Source: Paenibacillus polymyxa
GTDB taxonomy: Bacteria > Bacillota > Bacilli > Paenibacillales > Paenibacillaceae
DNA: 64,000 bases
Reading direction: 5' to 3'
Assembly: GCF_001719045.1 (NCBI RefSeq)
Contig: NZ_CP015423.1
Coordinates: 496,001 to 560,000, forward strand
The notes under the pieces were generated by a model, which saw nothing but the letters and a program-made list of their open reading frames with translations, was not told the origin of the DNA and did not search any database. Positions within the stretch are counted from its first letter, which is position 1. The number at the start of each line of letters is the position of its first letter. Below, piece after piece: positions 61,787-64,000 of this stretch. The position numbers and the translations under genes are program-made.

Positions 61787-63040
61787 TTAACGACGGTCTT
61801 GCGGTCCACCCACAAACGCTTGCTCCTCGGTGTCCAGGTTATAAGCTGTATGCAACGCCTGAATAACCTCATGAAGCTTACCCGCTTCAATTACACACGA
61901 TACTTTGATTTCAGATGTGCTTACCATTTTAATGCTAACGCCTTGCTCTGCCAGTACGGCAAACATTTGCGCAGCAACACCTGGATGGCTAACCATTCCT
62001 GCACCTACAATGGATACCTTCACCAGATTTTCCTCAGACGTTACTTCACGGTATGGAAGCTCTCCGCGAATACCTTCCAGCGTCTTCAGTGCTGCTTCAC
62101 GATCCGTCAGAGCTACTGTAAAGGAGAAATCCGCTTTACCAGCTTCGACCCCGCTCTGTACAATAATGTCAACATCAATTTTAGCTGCCGCCAGTGTTCC
62201 GAATACTTTCGCCAGTACACCGGGGATATCGGCGACGCCCAAAATACTGATTCTTGCTACATTTTTATCATATGCAATCCCACTGACTACAACGCCCTGT
62301 TCCATTACTGCATCCTCCTTTACGACCGTTCCTTCATTATGGTTAAAACTGGACCGCACAATCAACGGTACCCGGTTATGTTTGGCATATTCTACCGCAC
62401 GAGGATGCAATACAGCTGCACCCAGATTGGCTAATTCCAGCATTTCATCATAAGAAATTTCTTTTAGCTTACGAGCCACTTTTACGATCCGTGGATCTGT
62501 TGAATATATACCGTCCACATCCGTGTAAATTTCGCAAGCATCCGCTTGAATCGCCGCCGCCAGCGCAACGGCCGTCGTATCAGAGCCACCACGTCCCAGC
62601 GTCGTAATGTCTCCCTCTGCAGACATCCCTTGGAAACCAGCTACAACAACGATCTTGTTGCTGCTCAGTGCATCCAGCACACGCTGAGGTTGAATGTCCG
62701 TAATCCGTGCTCGACCAAAGTCAGATTCAGTACGGAAACCAGCCTGCCATCCCGTAAACGATACCGCTTCATGACCCAACTGCTGAATAGCCATCGACAA
62801 TAAGGCGATTGAAATTTGCTCACCTGTCGTCATCAACATATCCAACTCACGTGCAGGCAACTGCTCATTCAACAATTTGGCCTGGTCAATCAGTTCGTCT
62901 GTCGTGTCTCCCATTGCGGAAACAACCACTACACATTGATGCCCTTCACTCTGTTTCTCAACAACGCGTTTTGCCACGCGCTTCATGCGCTCCGTGTCAC
63001 CGACGGAACTGCCTCCGAATTTCATGACATACAAAGACAA
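61787..63040 (-). CDS. lysC: Aspartate kinase (lysine-sensitive type)
   Basis: Aspartokinase starts the lysine, methionine and threonine pathway. The 417-residue protein has YVMKFGGSSVGD at the N-terminus, LTTGEQISIALLSMA-like MTTGEQ, GFQGM...TLGRGGSDTTAVALA and two C-terminal ACT domains (ARISILGVADIPGVLAKVF, VKVSIVGAGMVSHPGVAAQMF). The start is a TTG with GGGAG upstream. Type II aspartokinases also make a small subunit from an internal start. No lysine riboswitch is seen in the leader. It lies between efp and spoIIIA, an unusual place. Confidence 0.93.
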   Translation of the reverse strand: MSLYVMKFGGSSVGDTERMKRVAKRVVEKQSEGHQCVVVVSAMGDTTDELIDQAKLLNEQLPARELDMLMTTGEQISIALLSMAIQQLGHEAVSFTGWQAGFRTESDFGRARITDIQPQRVLDALSSNKIVVVAGFQGMSAEGDITTLGRGGSDTTAVALAAAIQADACEIYTDVDGIYSTDPRIVKVARKLKEISYDEMLELANLGAAVLHPRAVEYAKHNRVPLIVRSSFNHNEGTVVKEDAVMEQGVVVSGIAYDKNVARISILGVADIPGVLAKVFGTLAAAKIDVDIIVQSGVEAGKADFSFTVALTDREAALKTLEGIRGELPYREVTSEENLVKVSIVGAGMVSHPGVAAQMFAVLAEQGVSIKMVSTSEIKVSCVIEAGKLHEVIQALHTAYNLDTEEQAFVGGPQDRR

Positions 63041-63094
63041 CGATATTCACTCCCTCAGACTCAACAGTATGTAACCTTGAGATGGCACCAAACG

Positions 63095-63132
63095 ACTGAA
63101 CGTGACATCCTGCGGCATAACTTTAGTTCAGT
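63095..63132 (-). promoter_or_regulatory. Inverted repeat in the lysC leader
   Basis: ACTGAAC and GTTCAGT, a perfect 7-base inverted repeat, are 24 bases apart. The TATTAT/TATACT-like -10 and TTGGCT -35 of the probable lysC promoter lie just upstream. It may be an operator or RNA hairpin; the role is unknown. Confidence 0.3.
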
Positions 63133-63182
63133 ATAATACGAAAGTGCTGTGTGGAGCCAATGTTTTTTAATATTAGTGCTTA

Positions 63183-63221
63183 TAAAAATATCCCCTGCCC
63201 TTAAAAAGGACAGAGGAAATC
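63183..63221 (-). terminator. Terminator after efp
   Basis: TTTCCTCTGTCC / GGGCAGGGGATA arms with loop TTTTTAA are followed on the minus strand by TTTTTATAAG. Confidence 0.75.
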
Positions 63222-63236
63222 TAAAAGTTGCAAATT

Positions 63237-63794
63237 TTATGCGCGAGACATGTATTTGCCGTCACGTGTATCAATCAACAATACGTCATCTTGGTTAATG
63301 AACAAAGGAACTTGAACATTCAAACCCGTTTCCAGTTTGGCATTTTTGGTAGCACCTGTAGCCGTATTACCTTTAATGCCTGGCTCTGTTTCGATTACTT
63401 TCAGTTCCACGCTTGTAGGCAGGTTAATACCCAGAATTTCGCCGTTATAGCTGACGATATTTACATTCATGTTTTCTTTCAGGAAGTTAAGCTCCCATTT
63501 CAGTTGATCGCTGGACAATGTGAATTGATCATATGTTTCATTATCCATGAATGTATGGTCGTCTGCACTAGCGTACAGATAAGATACACCACGATTTTCG
63601 ATTTGTGCCCGACCGATCGTTTCACCCGCACGGAATGTACGTTCAACGGTGTTACCGTTACGCAAGTTTTTCAACTTGGAGCGTACGAATGCTGCACCTT
63701 TACCCGGTTTTACGTGTTGGAAATCCAGCACCGTAAAAATATCTCCGTCTACCTCGACGGTCAAACCTGTTTTAAAATCATTAACGTTAATCAC
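63237..63794 (-). CDS. efp: Elongation factor P
   Basis: EF-P rescues ribosomes stalled at polyproline. The 185-residue protein has three beta-barrel domains; the loop that enters the ribosome is [12 protein letters not shown] with Lys32 at its tip, and it ends in domain III with [32 protein letters not shown] lies before the ATG. It is next to the Xaa-Pro peptidase gene as in B. subtilis. Confidence 0.97.
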   Translation of the reverse strand: MINVNDFKTGLTVEVDGDIFTVLDFQHVKPGKGAAFVRSKLKNLRNGNTVERTFRAGETIGRAQIENRGVSYLYASADDHTFMDNETYDQFTLSSDQLKWELNFLKENMNVNIVSYNGEILGINLPTSVELKVIETEPGIKGNTATGATKNAKLETGLNVQVPLFINQDDVLLIDTRDGKYMSRA

Positions 63795-63827
63795 TAAAAT
63801 ACCCCTCCTACAGGACTGTTATCGTTA

Positions 63828-64000
63828 TTAAACGACTGTAAATTCTTTGCTCGAATGTGTTAATACTTTGATGCCGCTATCTGTAATAACGATATCATCC
63901 TCGATCCGTACACCGCCCAATCCAGGGACATAGATACCTGGCTCGACCGTTACCACCATACCCGGCTCCAGAATATCATCACTCGCCTTCGACAGACGTG
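63828..64000 (-). CDS. Xaa-Pro peptidase (M24 family), C-terminal end
   Basis: Only the last 57 or so codons are in the window; the gene runs off the right edge. The translation [23 protein letters not shown] and [13 protein letters not shown] matches the end of M24 aminopeptidases, with metal-ligand glutamates in VEPGIY and RIEDD. It precedes efp with 33 bases between, as B. subtilis yqhT does. Confidence 0.9.
   Translation of the reverse strand, partial: RLSKASDDILEPGMVVTVEPGIYVPGLGGVRIEDDIVITDSGIKVLTHSSKEFTVV

Noticed and set aside
63041..63180. A lysine riboswitch before the aspartokinase gene
   Set aside because: The leader is too short and shows none of the conserved L-box blocks.

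Overview
The window reads as a chromosomal segment of a spore-forming Bacillota, most likely a Paenibacillus of the P. polymyxa type. That placement is inference from gene content, gene order and protein character; no search was run. Almost all genes lie on the minus strand. Their order closely follows the sporulation and housekeeping region of Bacillus subtilis that runs from the efp/spoIIIA genes through spo0A, bkd, fur/xerD and the spoIIA/spoVA/lysA cluster.

Layout, low to high coordinates. (1) 1-4450: the 5' part of a DUF2953 gene, scpA/scpB (chromosome segregation), and a short riboflavin operon ribE-ribB-ribH behind an FMN riboswitch. The operon lacks ribD here, and the RibB protein lacks the usual GTP cyclohydrolase II half. 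(2) 4500-10800: an unknown gene, a two-gene pyruvate:ferredoxin oxidoreductase-like enzyme, cyclophilin and lysA. (3) 10834-16656: the forespore cluster dacF-spoIIAA-spoIIAB-sigF and spoVAA-spoVAB-spoVAF; spoVAC, AD and AE are absent. (4) 16870-19929: an inserted accessory pair, a pectate-lyase-fold protein and a divergent O-antigen ligase/polymerase-like membrane protein. (5) 20054-25930: punA, xerD, DUF4227, fur, spoIIM, an endonuclease Q family protein, nudF and the tiny divergent mciZ. (6) 26002-33245: a YqjE-like peptidase, tiny prli42, lipB, and the branched-chain 2-oxoacid dehydrogenase genes (lpdV, E1 alpha, E1 beta, E2) with two FapR-like operators in front of E1 alpha. (7) 33372-39622: a looser accessory stretch with a thymidine kinase whose Walker A motif is altered, spo0M, several unknown genes, a signal-peptidase fragment, a chemoreceptor and a methyltransferase. 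(8) 40151-55558: spo0A, spoIVB, recN, argR, an unknown gene, a TlyA-type methyltransferase, dxs, ispA, xseB, xseA, folD, nusB, an Asp23/AmaP/DUF2273 envelope set, accC and accB. (9) 55697-64000: the complete eight-gene spoIIIA operon, an aspartokinase, efp and the 3' end of an Xaa-Pro peptidase gene.

The genes combine into a few programmes. Spo0A, SpoIIAA/AB/SigF, SpoIIM, SpoIIIA, SpoIVB, SpoVA, DacF, MciZ and Spo0M make up much of the sporulation cascade. By eye there are matching promoter motifs: sigma-H plus 0A boxes at spo0A and spoIIAA, sigma-E-like at spoIIIAA, spoIIM and mciZ, and a consensus sigma-G promoter at spoVAA. BCKDH with lipoate ligation (LipB), acetyl-CoA carboxylase (AccBC) and the FapR-like sites points to branched-chain fatty acid supply. 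Dxs/IspA, FolD, riboflavin and lysine genes give core metabolism.

Most of the window is conserved core. The novel material is local: the altered thymidine kinase P-loop, the reduced riboflavin operon, possible FapR control of bkd, the accessory polysaccharide pair inside a sporulation cluster, and gene remnants. I did not find a convincing new multi-gene system. No rRNA, tRNA, CRISPR array or intact insertion sequence was seen.
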